From Spirodela intermedia (taxonomy: Eukaryota > Streptophyta > Magnoliopsida > Alismatales > Araceae): DNA of 64,000 nucleotides. Below, one piece after another: positions 11,702 through 22,907 of this stretch. The stretch's first letter is position 1; every line of letters starts with the position of its first letter. The stretch is from assembly GCA_902729315.2 (NCBI GenBank), contig LR746279.1, forward strand, positions 597,001-661,000. The letters are read 5' to 3'. Both the position numbers and the translations under genes were made by a program. The notes below the pieces were generated by a model, which saw nothing but the letters and a program-made list of their open reading frames with translations, ran no database searches and was not told the origin of the DNA.

Positions 11702-13718
11702 GCCTTCCTACCGCGCATATGCTTCCTTTCCCTGTCTCCTCTGCAACTTCAGCTGGTAAGAGCGAGAGAGAGAGAGGAGACCATGGCACCTCTCCCCAAG
11801 CCAACACATTTAAAAAGAGTAGGTCGGCGCTTAACACCGGGCCACTGCTAACCAGCCGACGGGGCCCCACAAGCCCAAAGAAGACTTCACCGGTTCCCCT
11901 AGTAATAGAGTCAGACATTGCGTGCCTAATTCAGATGATCACAACATATATTGAAAAATATTAATCCTGGCTGACCCACAAGTAAAATTTGTTTAATTCT
12001 AATTCTAATTGAAATATATATTCGGAATCAGAGGGCAGATAAGCCGACGCATGTTCTTAGATCGGTTGTCGCACCGGTATGCAAGATCTTACCGAAAAGC
12101 CGCTGGTTAGTTCCATGCTGAAAATTATACCCACATTGATCAACTCTCGGGGTATATAAAACTTCGGAGAGGGGGATGTAGTGACCTCGCGGTTGCGACA
12201 ATCCCACAATTCAGACTTTCACGAGGGAATTTCTGAATAAAGTCAACGCTGGCCGGGGGCGCTCTAGGGTGACTTTTTTTTCTTCTAATTTTTGAAAACT
12301 GGATAAATCGGGGAAGGAGGTTCGTAAATGGGCCGGGTAAGGAGTGGGTCCAGCCCACTTCAGCGGGGGTCGAGTGGTGGTCCCCGGTGGAGTCGTTCTT
12401 AATGGGCTTGATTCTGATTATTGGGCTTGGAAACAGACAGAACAGGTTAGGCTGGGCCCCACAGGGCAGTTGGTGGTGGTGGTGTCGTCGTTTTGGAGGT
12501 AGCCGGTGACATTGAGCAGGAAAAAAGGCCCGGTGGCGGATCTCTGGAAGGGGAAATTCGTGTTCTGAAGTTTTTCTAAAAATAGTCCGCAAGCGGCGGC
12601 GTCGGGGGCGGCAGAGAGGACGGTGGCGGAAGACAAGAGGTGGAGTCGTATTGGTGCGATCACAGAGAGGAACGGTGGTAGGGGAGAAAGTGAAGTGGAG
12701 AGGAAGAATCAGGAACCAGGCGGATCTCAAAATCCTTGCGTACTCCGTCCGCGGAGGGGAGGAATTACTACCGCAGATGTGCCGGCAGCTTGTCCTCCCT
12801 CCTTTCCGGCTGATTTCCCGGCAGGAAGAAAGGGGAGGGGTACTAGCGATGGTGATCGGCGGCCGCCTGTGATCGGCGATGGCGCTCGTAACTGAAGAGA
12901 TCCCCGATCTGGAGTGAAATGATCACCGGCAGCCACCTGTGCTCGTCGATGTCGCTCGTAACCGAAGAGATCGCCGATCTGGAGTGAAGAAGCAATCACC
13001 GGCAGCAACCTGTACTGTGCTTGAGAGAAAGGAAGGGGAGAGAAGCAGAGCGGCTGTCGTGGAGAGACAATGGAAGGGATCCATCTTCTTCTTCCCCGCA
13101 CCTATTAAATGCCGAAGAAACCGGGGAGCGCCGTCCTCTACTCCCACCAGCCTGTTCCCGATGCGCCGGCGCCGGAGAGGAAGACGAGGCAGTGAAGACC
13201 ACCACTGTAAACTACCGCAAATCATGGGGCGGGAGTAAGCCAGTTGATTTTTAAAGTTCACTTTTATATAAAAAACCTTCTTCTTAGTTTCAATTTCTAA
13301 TTTGGCCTACCTTTTATAAATTTCAACCAGTGTGGGCCCCACATCGCCACCGGTAGCGGATGTTTAAAGTTATTTTATAAAACACTCCAGAATCATAATA
13401 GTAATTATTATTTTACCACCATAGACTCTTAAGCATGCGCTGCGGGCCCCAGAGCCACCTGCTGTGAAAGACTGTTTGGTTTGCGGTATTTCAAATTCGG
13501 AATATCTTAGATTCCTCGCCTAGTAGCACTGAAGGTGGAGAGGCGGAGAGAGTGTGGGCTGGAAAAGCTTTATTGGGCCGATGGGCCTTCCTGAGGACCG
13601 GCTCTGCTATGATAAGATGTTTCGTCATCGTCGGGGCCCAGAGAGTCTCGGGGACTGGCGGCGCTTCCTCCGGTGAGGGAGATAGGTCGAGAGAGAGAGA
13701 GTGAGAGAGAAGGCGGCC
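11702..13718. other. Divergent spacer RLCK / SNRNP27
   Basis: No convincing gene. Open frames between 12140 and 13260 are low-complexity, have no recognisable domain and lack plausible splicing. The stretch contains site II motifs at about 12329-12460, a degenerate tandem repeat of about 70 bp at 12851-13017, and a further GGGCCC site at 13444. The right end is the SNRNP27 promoter and leader, which is GA-rich. Confidence 0.5.
12851..13017. repeat. Degenerate tandem repeat, period about 70 bp
   Basis: The block GCTCGTAACTGAAGAGAT (12884) recurs as GCTCGTAACCGAAGAGAT (12954). Both are followed by a GATCTGGAGTGAA segment and then by ATCACCGGCAGC. There are roughly two and a half copies. Since 70 is not a multiple of three the repeat is unlikely to be coding. 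Confidence 0.85.
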
Positions 13719-14471
13719 ATGGCGGATAGGGAGAGGGATCGGAGGAGGGAGAAGGAGAAGCCTCGCGACCGCGAAAGAGAACTCCGAGAACACCGCGACA
13801 GGGACAGGGACATTGAGCGCGATCGAGCGAGGGAGAGGGAGAGGGAGAGGGAGAGGGAGAAGGAGAGGGAGAGGGAGAAGGAGAGAGAGAGGGAGAGGGA
13901 GAGGGAGAGGGGAAGGGGGAGAGAGACGGAAAGGGATCACCATCGCAAGAGGACGCGGTCTCCAGGCCATCGCCGGCGCGCTCTATCGAGGACGAGGTCG
14001 CCGGACGGCCGGCCGGCCAGATCACGGTCCCGCTCTGCGGATCGGTCACGCAGGGACCGCCTTCAGCGACGGTCTCCGTCGCCGGAATCGCAGCGGAGAA
14101 AGCGGCACAAGGGGGAGGACGGTAACGACGACAAGGAGCGCCGCCGTGCCGCGGCGGCGGCGGCGGCGGCGGCGGCCGCCTCGGAGTCCGCTGATGGCGC
14201 CGCGAGGGATCAGTCGAAGAAGCAGCGGGGGGCTTCCGCTGACGGTGCGCGCGCCGACAGCGAAGCGGTGGTACCTAACGACACGGATCCGGACGAGCTG
14301 GAGTTGATGAAAAAGCTCGGGATTCCTCTAGGGTTTGATTCCACAAAAGGTAAGCCTGTCGCTGGGGCCGACGTGAGTGGAATGCAAGCGGTGACTAAGC
14401 GGCAGCCAAGGCAGTACATGAATCGGAGAGGGGGTTTCAATAGGCCACTTCCTGCTGAACGCAACCGCTAG
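13719..14471 (+). CDS. SNRNP27: U4/U6.U5 tri-snRNP 27 kDa protein (SNRNP27 family)
   Basis: Single exon, 250 residues. The N-terminal two thirds are an RE/RD/RS-rich low-complexity region (long runs of alternating Arg and Glu from about residue 30 to 70), then an alanine run. The conserved SNRNP27 C-terminal domain follows: DELELMKKLGIPLGFDSTKG, then KRQPRQYMNRRGGFNRPL. This domain is diagnostic of the tri-snRNP 27 kDa protein, a component of the pre-catalytic spliceosome in the nucleus. The ATG at 13719 sits in GCCATGGCG, a strong context; an in-frame GTG 18 bp upstream is not a plausible start. The arginine-glutamate tract is longer than in the human protein, which is mostly RS-rich. Confidence 0.93.
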   Translation: MADRERDRRREKEKPRDRERELREHRDRDRDIERDRAREREREREREKEREREKERERERERERGRGRETERDHHRKRTRSPGHRRRALSRTRSPDGRPARSRSRSADRSRRDRLQRRSPSPESQRRKRHKGEDGNDDKERRRAAAAAAAAAAASESADGAARDQSKKQRGASADGARADSEAVVPNDTDPDELELMKKLGIPLGFDSTKGKPVAGADVSGMQAVTKRQPRQYMNRRGGFNRPLPAERNR

Positions 14472-16390
14472 CTGTAAGGTCACGAAGGTTAGGGTTTACC
14501 ATTCTCGAAATTTTGCACCATTTGGGCTTCTCCTGCGGACAGTGTCCCGTCCAAATCGGCGCTTTATCTTGCAAATTCCTTACGCTACTTCTTGTTCGTG
14601 CACATTAGTTTATCTCTTCTCTAGTCAATTGAAAAATCTGAAGGATCTGAATATGCTCAGTTTCTTTCCAGCTGGAATTGGTCTTGCTGATGCCTCACAT
14701 CGGTTTTCTGTGAAGAACATTATTTCTTATTTGACCACTTTATCGTATACTAACTGTATACTGTTTCACACGAATTTAGAGTCAGAAGCCTGATTTAGGC
14801 CACGTACCAAACAGCATGTTGTACAGAGACCTTGTTCCTGAGGTTGGTGATTCCATGGTGTCCCAAACAGAAGCTCATTTCCCATATATTTTGGTGTAAC
14901 TTTGGATAGCGGATCCACAATCATTTGAGAAACTCCTTGCAATATGCTTCCAAGGAACTGAATCCTTCGACCCATCATCCGTTGAGCTCATCCTAGATTG
15001 GTTACTCTGAACCAAAATTTCTTTTTTTGGCATGAGTGTAGACCTACAAGGTTCTTACGAAATTTTAGCGAAAATTTACCCGTAGGCATGTACATATTCT
15101 ATTCTTGAAGAAACCTGTCTGAACATGTCAACTTCTCGCATTGAATTTTCTCCTCGATTGCCAAAGGCAGGTGCTTGGATAAGAGATGTCATCCGTCATC
15201 TCTCTCTCTCTCTCTCTCTGTATGCATACACTTGTGTATTACTTCCCTCTCTCTTTTTAAAGCTATATGATATGTAAATATATATCGTGCGAAAGTCTGC
15301 ATGTATTGACTTTCTAGAGGGCATTTTTTTTCTCTCACAAATGAATGGAAATAAATGCTAGAAATTCTGCCTATGTATTCATTAGGCACTTAATACTGTC
15401 TATTGGTGCTGCTTCTACTCGAGAAATAAACTGAATTAATTAATCCATTTCAGATGCTCACTCTCATCGGCTAAAAATCTACAACACAGTTTTATTTTAT
15501 TTAATTTTCTCAAAAAAAAAGGAAACCTTGAGTTCTTTGTTCTCAGGTCACAGAATGCTAGGGACTCCTGGTATTACACAAGAAAGAAACCCACGAGAAA
15601 TATTCAGTAGCGTTGTGAAGAAGCTCCTATTTTTTTCATTTATGTCTCCTGTGCATCTGTCAGTATGCGGCGGCACATCTCCAAGTAATGGTGGTTGACC
15701 CCTGCCACGTGCTCTTTGTTCCACTTGTTCGGTCGGAATCGTTCCATCTCTCATCTGGAAGATCGTTGTGAATATTATCCACTGCTGGCTCGCTGTGATT
15801 TGGTCTGGATAACTAGCATCACTTGAGGGGCTGTGTGATTTTCTGCCCATCTGGCTGTGGTTTTGCTTGCTTGCCAGTGAGGGGAGCAAGTTAGTCTCCC
15901 TGGTGGGTCTTCTTTATCAGAAGTCAACGCCCAGAAAGCAAGCCACTAAGCTAGCTGCCCTGTCAGCTGGACTCTAGTGACTGTGTGACAGCACGGCTAG
16001 TTTGATATGATTCTGATTTCTGTTTACTCTTTTTTTTTTTAAAAAGAAAGGAATTAAACATATTTTTTTAAGAAAATGTTCGCTTTTAAAAGTATTTCAT
16101 TAAATATTTATTTATGATAGTATGTTTATATGGAGTGTATGTCAGTCCGGTTTTTCAATTTAATTCCCTTTTTTTACGAATTTTTAAGAAGAAAATTACT
16201 TGATTCTTTAAAATATATCCATTTATAATATCTTATTTTGTTTCTACCGGATTCTAAATCCATGCTATATCTATATATCTTATTTATCTATATAAAATGA
16301 GGTATATACATATATCTATATTTAATTTAATTTTATAAAATACCGAACCGGGCACTTCTATCTGGCCGGGTTGGAGTTCCCATCCTAACT

Positions 16391-16715
16391 TGGGAAGTTC
16401 ATCCATTCAGAATCGTCAACTGGGTCCCGCGGTTGTTCGGCCTGATTGGTGGGCTCAGCATAGTTATCTTGCGCCCCTAGCTGTATTCAAGGATAACCAG
16501 TTGCCATCTTCAGTAAAAATACAGAGAGAGGGAGAGAGACAGAGCGTCCACTGGGAGGCTATTCCATTCCAGAATCTTCAACTGAGTCCCACAGTTCTTC
16601 GGCCTGATTGATGGGCTCAGCGTAGTTATCTTGTCCCTCTGACTCATCCAGGATAAACTGTTGCCGCATTCAGGAAAACAGAGAGAGAGAGAGAGAGATC
16701 TTTAATGGTGTCCTC
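16391..16715. repeat. Tandem duplication (period about 163 bp) in rbcS upstream region
   Basis: Copy 1 (from 16391) and copy 2 (from about 16554) share TTCGGCCTGATTG, TGGGCTCAGC, TAGTTATCTTG and an AGGATAA segment, and each ends in a (GA)n run. Each copy holds a GGATAA core like the I-box of light-regulated promoters. Whether the copies act in rbcS transcription is inference. Confidence 0.85.
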
Positions 16716-16931
16716 GGTCACCATTGTCTGTCTGCAACATCGTGGCGTGTTGGCGTGGCGGAGCTCCAACGGACGTGTTCTTCCGGCACCGGCGAGCATC
16801 TTCGGGTAGGTTCGGGCGAAGACGACAAGGGGAGGAAGAGACGAACGGGCGCTGAGCTCACATGCGAACGGCTTCTCATTAAGTTAATGGCGCCGCCGGC
16901 GCCGCCGGCGGAACCGAGGCGACGGCCACAT

Positions 16932-16938
16932 TATAAAA
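16932..16938 (+). promoter_or_regulatory. TATA box of rbcS
   Basis: TATAAAA lies 121 bp upstream of the rbcS ATG, which places transcription start near 16965 and gives a leader of roughly 95 bases. A strong TATA box is usual for rbcS promoters. Confidence 0.75.
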
Positions 16939-17058
16939 AGCCATGGCCGAGGTGTCTCCTCCTACACCGTCCCCCTTCCTCCATCTCCTTCCCTTCTTCT
17001 TCTTCTTCCTCTTCTTCCCCCTGCTGTTCGGCACTTCCCTCTCCAGTAACAGAGAAGT

Positions 17059-17249
17059 ATGTCGGCGATGGCGGCGGCGATCGTCTGTTCCGGCGTCGGC
17101 GGCGGCGTCCTGATCCCCGCTGCTCCGATGAGGCTTCTCCCGGCGAAGCGCTCGGTGAGCTTGCGGCGGAGCGGCGTCTCCAATGGCTCGAGGACTCACT
17201 GCATGCAGGTACTCCGATCCGATCCTCCGGTCTTCTCCTCATCTCCGAC

Positions 17250-17282
<33 letters not shown>

Positions 17283-17933
17283 ACAACACACACACACACA
17301 CACTATTTCTTTTCGCCATTAATATCTCCGTCTCGTCTCAGGTCTGGAGCCCCTTGAACAACAAGAAATTTGAGACGCTGTCCTATCTGCCGCCTCTGTC
17401 GGACGAATCGATAGCGAAGGAGATCGAGTACATGATCTCCAAGGGCTGGATCCCCTGCCTGGAATTCGACGAGGTAATATATATGTTCTACGTCGGCAGT
17501 TCGATCTCGATCGTCGAATTTATCCGCTTCGTCCTCTTCGATCTTGGATTTCCCGCCAATTTTCGCAGGATGTGAAGGGAGATTCATCCGTTCAGGAGAC
17601 TATCCATTCGATCTGAATCGCCTACCCCGTTCAGATCTCCGCCCAGAGTTCTTTGGATCGGAGGGAAATTTCTAGGTTTCTCAATCGAATCTGGTGGTGT
17701 TCTTGAAGGTGGGGCACGTGTACAGAACCAACAGCCAGATCCCCGGCTACTACGACGGGAGGTACTGGACGCTGTGGAAGCTCCCCATGTTCGGCTGCGC
17801 GGACTCTTCACAGGTCCTCGAGGAGATCCGTCTGTGCAAGGCGGCGTATCCCAGCGCCTTCGTCCGGCTCCTGGCCTTCGACAACAAGCGCCAGTGCCAG
17901 TGCATCTCCTTCATCGTCCAGAAGCCCCTGTAA
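17059..17933 (+). CDS. rbcS: Ribulose bisphosphate carboxylase small subunit precursor
   Basis: Three exons: 17059-17208, 17342-17473, 17709-17933; 168 residues. The plastid transit peptide is about 48 residues and ends before the mature start [20 protein letters not shown]. The core has the invariant [19 protein letters not shown] motif and [18 protein letters not shown] at the end. The small subunit assembles with plastid-encoded RbcL to form the CO2-fixing L8S8 enzyme. Introns follow codons Q (MQ|V) and E (FDE|V), so there are two introns, whereas grass photosynthetic rbcS genes usually have one. The mature protein is divergent ([34 protein letters not shown]), resembling what I know of T-type small subunits. 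T-type assignment is inference; Rubisco small subunit identity is certain. Confidence 0.95.
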
Positions 17934-18119
17934 ACCCTAATCCTTCCTGTCCATCCACTTCGTCTGCCACGACGATTATCTCAAGAATGAATCAACGAAG
18001 AACACCCTTCTTCTACCTTTGATCTTATCGTCGTACCTGGAGATCTGCAGATCTCGAAGTGAAGAAGACTCCGAAATGGAATCCATGGCTGCTTGCTGCA
18101 CTTGAATTCACCAGATGGA

Positions 18120-18166
<47 letters not shown>

Positions 18167-18268
18167 AGCTTCGGCTGATCCACATGAGAATCCGAAAGAG
18201 ATCAATTGTTCATTCAAAGCAAACCCATTAACCGATCAATGAATGGGAGGCGTTGAATCTGCTAATGG

Positions 18269-18300
<32 letters not shown>
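17934..18300. other. Convergent spacer rbcS / VIN3-like
   Basis: The 3' flanks of the two genes, with a (TA)n(GA)n compound microsatellite at about 18120-18166 and a (GA)n run at 18274-18300 abutting the VIN3-like stop codon. No gene seen. Confidence 0.7.
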
Positions 18301-19376
18301 TCAGTGCCAGAGCCTGGTGCAGAAGCCGGAGAGGGGAAGGGGAGGGGGTTTCCTGCAGATGGCCTCCGAGAAGGTGTCCACGAGCTGACCGGCGAGGCTC
18401 GAAGGATCGTCCGCCATGGCGTCCACGAAGACCCTCACCACGCGCCGCTCCGCCGCCGTCGCTCGGAGGCTGAACCAGGTAAGAAACTTCACCCTGAAGC
18501 TGCTCTCTATGTGCCCATCACACTCCAGCCACCTTATCACCTTCACGCAGTACTCGTAGCTCCCCTCCTTCTCCTCCTCCATCACCTTCCCCCGGAGCTC
18601 CTCCCTCCTCGCCCCGACCACCTTCTTTCCCCGCAGCAGCTCTTCCACTCCGCCGCCGGCGTCCTTGGAGCTCTCCACCTTCGACGGCGTCATCGGGAGC
18701 ACCGCCGCCGCCGCCGCCGCTTCCTTCCCCCCTGCCGGCTGGTTTAGGTCCGTGGAGTTGGAGGAGTCCTTGTGGGAGTCCGTCTGGATCGTAGAGCTCG
18801 GCTCCTCCTCCTCCTCCTCCCCTCCGCCGCCGGCGAGGCCATCGCCGCCGTTCTCGGAGAGCTTTCCGGGGTCCCCGTACGGCGCCGTGTTGTCGGACTC
18901 GTCGCCTTCGGAGAGAACCAGAGGATCGCTGCTCTTCGGGCTCCGGGTTTCCGACTCAGGCGAGCCGCCCTCCTCGCCGGCGGTGGTTGCCGCCGCCTGA
19001 AGAAAGAGAACCTCAACCTGGCTCGCCAGCGGAGGCGACCGTTGCGGCGGCGGCGGTGGCGGAGGTCGAGGGAGAATGGAGCCGAGGAGAGAGATGGCGT
19101 CGGCGCAGAGCCTCTGAACCTCGGCGCCGGAGGAGAGTCGGTTGACGATGCCGCGGGCCATCCTGACGGGGAGGCCGTCGAGAGCTCCGACCTCCTGCTC
19201 GAGCTTCTTCATGGCGGCGTCGACGAAGGAGTGGAGGCTCTGGAACCTCTCCGTCCCACGGAGGAACTTGTGGGCCAGGGAGACCCTGTAGCAGAGGATG
19301 TCCACCCTTCTCGCGTCCCTCGCCACGGCAAGTTGCTTCTTCCAGCACCTAGTGAGAGAAACAAACAGTCAACCCC

Positions 19377-19422
<46 letters not shown>

Positions 19423-19511
19423 AATCTCTACATGAAATCATGGAACTGGGTAGAAATTTTGAGAGAAACAAGCTGCTTCCTCCAACACCTAGTGAAAGAA
19501 ATAACAAGTCA

Positions 19512-19548
<37 letters not shown>

Positions 19549-21044
19549 ACAGTGTTATGAGTGAAACTGGGCATATGTATAAATAATCGTGGAACTGGGT
19601 ATAAAATCTGAGAAAAGGGAGGATAAAATCATGAAAAATAAAGCGAATTGAGCATAGTTTTCAAAGCCCACTACGACAAAATTACCCTCGAAGTATGCGG
19701 ACACCGGAAGAGCGAGGAGAGAGAAAATCGATTAAAACGGAATAAAAATCTGCCCAGAGAACGCAGTAAACAAATTGATAACAAAAAAAAAAAAGCGGTC
19801 CGAATCATCCCGAAGAACATTTGAAAAAAAAAACACACTAACAACGTCCCACAGAGAATTCGATTTTGGAAAAATCTGTTCCACATGCGTGGATCGTGTG
19901 GACCAGAATCACAGACACTTTCCAATTATGGCATGCAGCTTGAGGACATTCGAGGGTCAACGCATCTAATGCTGGAAAAATCCCTTTAAAGATGCATATT
20001 TTCTGAGCTAGAAACATACTTAAGCAGCTGGGTTTGGCGTTGAAGAAGAAGAAGAAGAAAAATACGAGAAAAAAGGGGGAGAAGGAGGTGTTGGCGTTGA
20101 CATTCAGATGAAAATTTCTGAGAAAGCCCATGAATCCAAAAAGGGCAATTGGATGTCCCCATTAATCCCTTTTGACCAGCAGAATCTCCGACGAGCACAG
20201 AGAGTCAACCCAGGCACTCCCATATATCCAAGCATCACCTCCGATAAATGAGGAGATCATCAAAAACCCAGAGAGCGATTATAGGAATAATCAAGAGCCG
20301 AATACTCAAGAAAACAAATAAAACAATAATCTTGGGTTTTCTCTCAAGAACAGGAAGCAAGATCAGATCGAAACTATATGTGCAGACAATGCGGAGGAAG
20401 GAAGGAAGGGATTACCCGAGCAAGTCGTTGACTTTCCCGCAGGACACGCAGTAGAAGGCCCCATCGAGCTTGGGGGCGGGCCCACTGTCGGCCATACCCG
20501 ACTTCTTGTGCCTCAGGGCGCACTCCAAGTGGCAAGACATGGCGCAGGAGCCCTCCCTGGAGAGATCCTCAGAGCCGCCGCAGACCAGCCACAGGCTCGG
20601 GTCCTTGTTCTCATCATACTTGTGGCAAATGCAGCAGGAGCACCTCTTGCAGAAGGCCTCTCCCACGCCCATCGCCGCCTGGCAGGCCAAATTCCGGCAG
20701 AATCGGTGCTCCCCATCGACTTCGCCGCCGCCCGTCTCGACCCGCAGGCGAGAGGGGCGGCCGTTCTTCCTCTGCCGTTTAGACGGCGGCGCCGGCGCCG
20801 GCGCCGGAGAGGACGACGGAGCTGGTACGGGCTCATTCTCGGCCGGTTCCTTCTGACTTACTATTCTCAGGAGGTGCTCGATCAGCCTGTGCTTTGTGAG
20901 GCCGGTGTACTTCCTCTCCTTCCCCATCTCAAGGCAGAGGAGCTCCAGGATTTCCCGGCGGGACCAGGACTGGAGCAGCTCCGGGGAGCCGAGCTTTGAC
21001 CTCGCCAGGTCGTGGACGAGGACCCGCTTCTCCTCCCTGCTCAT
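18301..21044 (-). CDS. VIN3-like (VEL) PHD finger protein
   Basis: Exon 21076-20416 (reading open 32 bases upstream of the ATG at 21044) and last exon 19348-18301; 558 residues from that ATG. VEL proteins partner Polycomb repressive complex 2 and silence targets such as flowering repressors. The N-terminal region (QSWSRREILELLCLEMGKERKYTG) is conserved. The PHD finger spans CKRCSCCICHKYD, SCAMSCHLECAL and FYCVSCGK; the PHD-superdomain helices follow (KGARGIV-type block MARGIVNRLSSGAEVQRLCA). The C-terminal VEL domain is CVKVIRWLECDGHIESSFRV, WFSLRATAAERRVV and SLAGQLVDTFSEAIC. Between them, where relatives have a fibronectin III domain, there are only about 140 residues of Pro/Gly/Glu/Ala-rich sequence. 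Upstream residues AADRSNVSK resemble family N-termini (AALDPSKC-like), so an unresolved first exon probably lies upstream of 21077. Confidence 0.9.
19331..19620. repeat. 140-bp tandem duplication of a splice-acceptor region in VIN3-like intron
   Basis: The start of the last exon with its acceptor (TTGCTTCTTCCAGCACCTAG at 19333) recurs 140 bp further at 19473 (CTGCTTCCTCCAACACCTAG). Both copies continue into GTCAACCCC, a (CT)n run and a GGAACTGGGTA segment (19439 and about 19583). Confidence 0.88.
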
Positions 21045-21076
21045 CTTGGAGACGTTGGAGCGGTCGGCTGCTGCTC

Positions 21077-22015
21077 CTGCGACAGGGACGAGCGGGGATT
21101 GATGTGAGAGGCCGTCGCCGATTTGGCCACACGCGATAACACAAGTCTAGAAAGAGAGAAAGAGAATTGGGCAAGATCGATCGGCGACCAGCGGCCAAGA
21201 ACCATGGAGAAACCGGCCACGCTACAGATTTCTTTACCCGTACCAGAGAGAAAGAGAGAGGGGCGAGAGGGAATAGACATCCAGAAGAAGAGGAAAATGA
21301 GAAGGAAATCGTATGAACCGTGATTGATCCGACCATAAGAAGTTCCTGGAGTCTGGGAGCAGCCAGATCGAGGCGACCCAGGAAGAGGAATCAGAAAACC
21401 ATGTGATCCTTTCAGCACGAAGATGATGACACGAATTGCTTCCCAGCGTGAACAGTGACGGGCATTCGACGAGCAAACCCGTCGAGATTGACATCCTGGG
21501 GATACGAATCGAAGAACCCACCAAGGAACGAACGAAAGATCCCAGTTTCTATCGCGCCGGGGCGCAATTTCCGTATTTATTCGGTCAGACGCACAGATCG
21601 GGAACTGATTGGCAGGCAGGGAAGAGAAAACCCGTGAGATTTAATGGCGGAGGAGAGGGGAAAGGACGGCGGTGGAGGAGCGAGAAACCCACCGGCAGAG
21701 GAAGGATCGACGACGGGGGATCTCGTCCTCTTCCCCACCGCATTTCCGGCGCCCTCTCGCCGTTCTCCGCTGCCGTACATCCCTCAGAACCCGGGGGGCG
21801 AGAAGAGGAGCCCAGGCCCTGCAAGCACGAGCCATAAATTCACCGGAAAATCATCTCAACTCCTCCCCCAAACAGTTTATTTCTCTCGCAGAAGGATCGG
21901 ATGCAGAGGACGATACAAAATACCCAAAGCAAAGGAAGGGGAACCTGCTGCGCACAGTCCACCCCCGACCCGTGGTACCCTCTAAGCCCACGGGGCTGTG
22001 TGTTCGCGGAAGAGA

Positions 22016-22056
<41 letters not shown>

Positions 22057-22829
22057 CAGACGAGGTGGAAGGGAAGGGGCAGGAGAGTGGCGGAGGCTGC
22101 ATGCCATCCTTTTAACCATTGGACGTCGCTTTCTGCCCTCTTCGGGTGGCGATTTGACGGCAGGGATCACACCTTTATGTATTATTATTATATAATATTT
22201 TATCTATTGCATATTTATGTGTTTGATATTTTATTTTTTATTTATTATTTATGGTATCTCCTCCTCCTCAACCTGGCGTGGGTTCCCATGACCGGGGCCC
22301 GGAATTTTTAACTTTAATCCGAAATTACTATTTAATTAAATCGGGCGTCGGGGCCCCACACCTAACGGAAACGGATGGCCTCGGGGAGCGAGAGCTGGCC
22401 CGCGGACTGAGGACAAGCCGGGCGTGTCCGCCGAGGACGAATCGGCCTCGGTGGCCTTTGGCAGCGATTGCCCGATTTTGATTTCGGAAATTTTCCCAAA
22501 ATCTCCAAATTTTCCGACCCTCAGAAAAAGTCAACATAAATCTCCCTCACTGGGCCCCATGGATCAGAGAGAGCTCCTAGAGAGAGAAGAGATAGGGATG
22601 CCACGTAGGCAATTCTTTGTCGGGACAGGTACGTGCCAATGTAAATAACCCCCAGGCCCAGTATACATATTGGGCCTGTCATCTGCCTATTTTTAGGAGG
22701 ATAATGGGCATTGGCCCACTTAGAAGACTCGGTGGCCCATAGCCCGAGACTGAAATACGGAGGAGTCCTGCTCAGACCGAGGAGATTTGGCCCACTTCAT
22801 TGCGAAAGATGGTGACTTTATTAACACCG

Positions 22830-22864
<35 letters not shown>

Positions 22865-22907
22865 ATATATATCTATCTACTTCCCTTTCTCCCTCTATCC
22901 CTGTGAT
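21077..22907. other. Spacer upstream of VIN3-like and downstream of AIL gene
   Basis: The right-hand end flanks the AIL stop. It probably contains the unresolved first exon of the VIN3-like gene in 21077-21900, but no start could be fixed. A (GA)n run lies at 22019-22050, AT-rich DNA at 22175-22255, site II motifs at about 22550-22800, and a (CT)n run at 22833-22861. Confidence 0.5.

Larger units (their letters stand above)
14472..17058. other. Spacer SNRNP27 to rbcS with rbcS promoter
   Basis: No gene I can support. The left part (to about 15000) may be SNRNP27 3' UTR. A short (CT)n run lies at 15200-15218. The 15540-15900 stretch has unusual base balance but no recognisable protein on either strand. 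16020-16340 is AT-rich. The right part carries a tandem duplication at 16391-16715 and the rbcS TATA box. Confidence 0.5.

Noticed and set aside
12140..13261. Several long overlapping open frames on both strands
   Set aside because: Low-complexity composition, no domain or conserved motif, and a 70-bp repeat running through them out of frame. They look like GC-rich noise.
15548..15889. Open frame of 113 codons on the minus strand near 15.7 kb
   Set aside because: Composition is not obviously random, but I recognise no family, see no splice partners, and cannot support it as a gene.
21045..21420. First exon of the VIN3-like gene
   Set aside because: Family comparison suggests a short upstream exon, but no ATG with a matching donor could be chosen with confidence, so the model starts at the in-frame ATG 21044.
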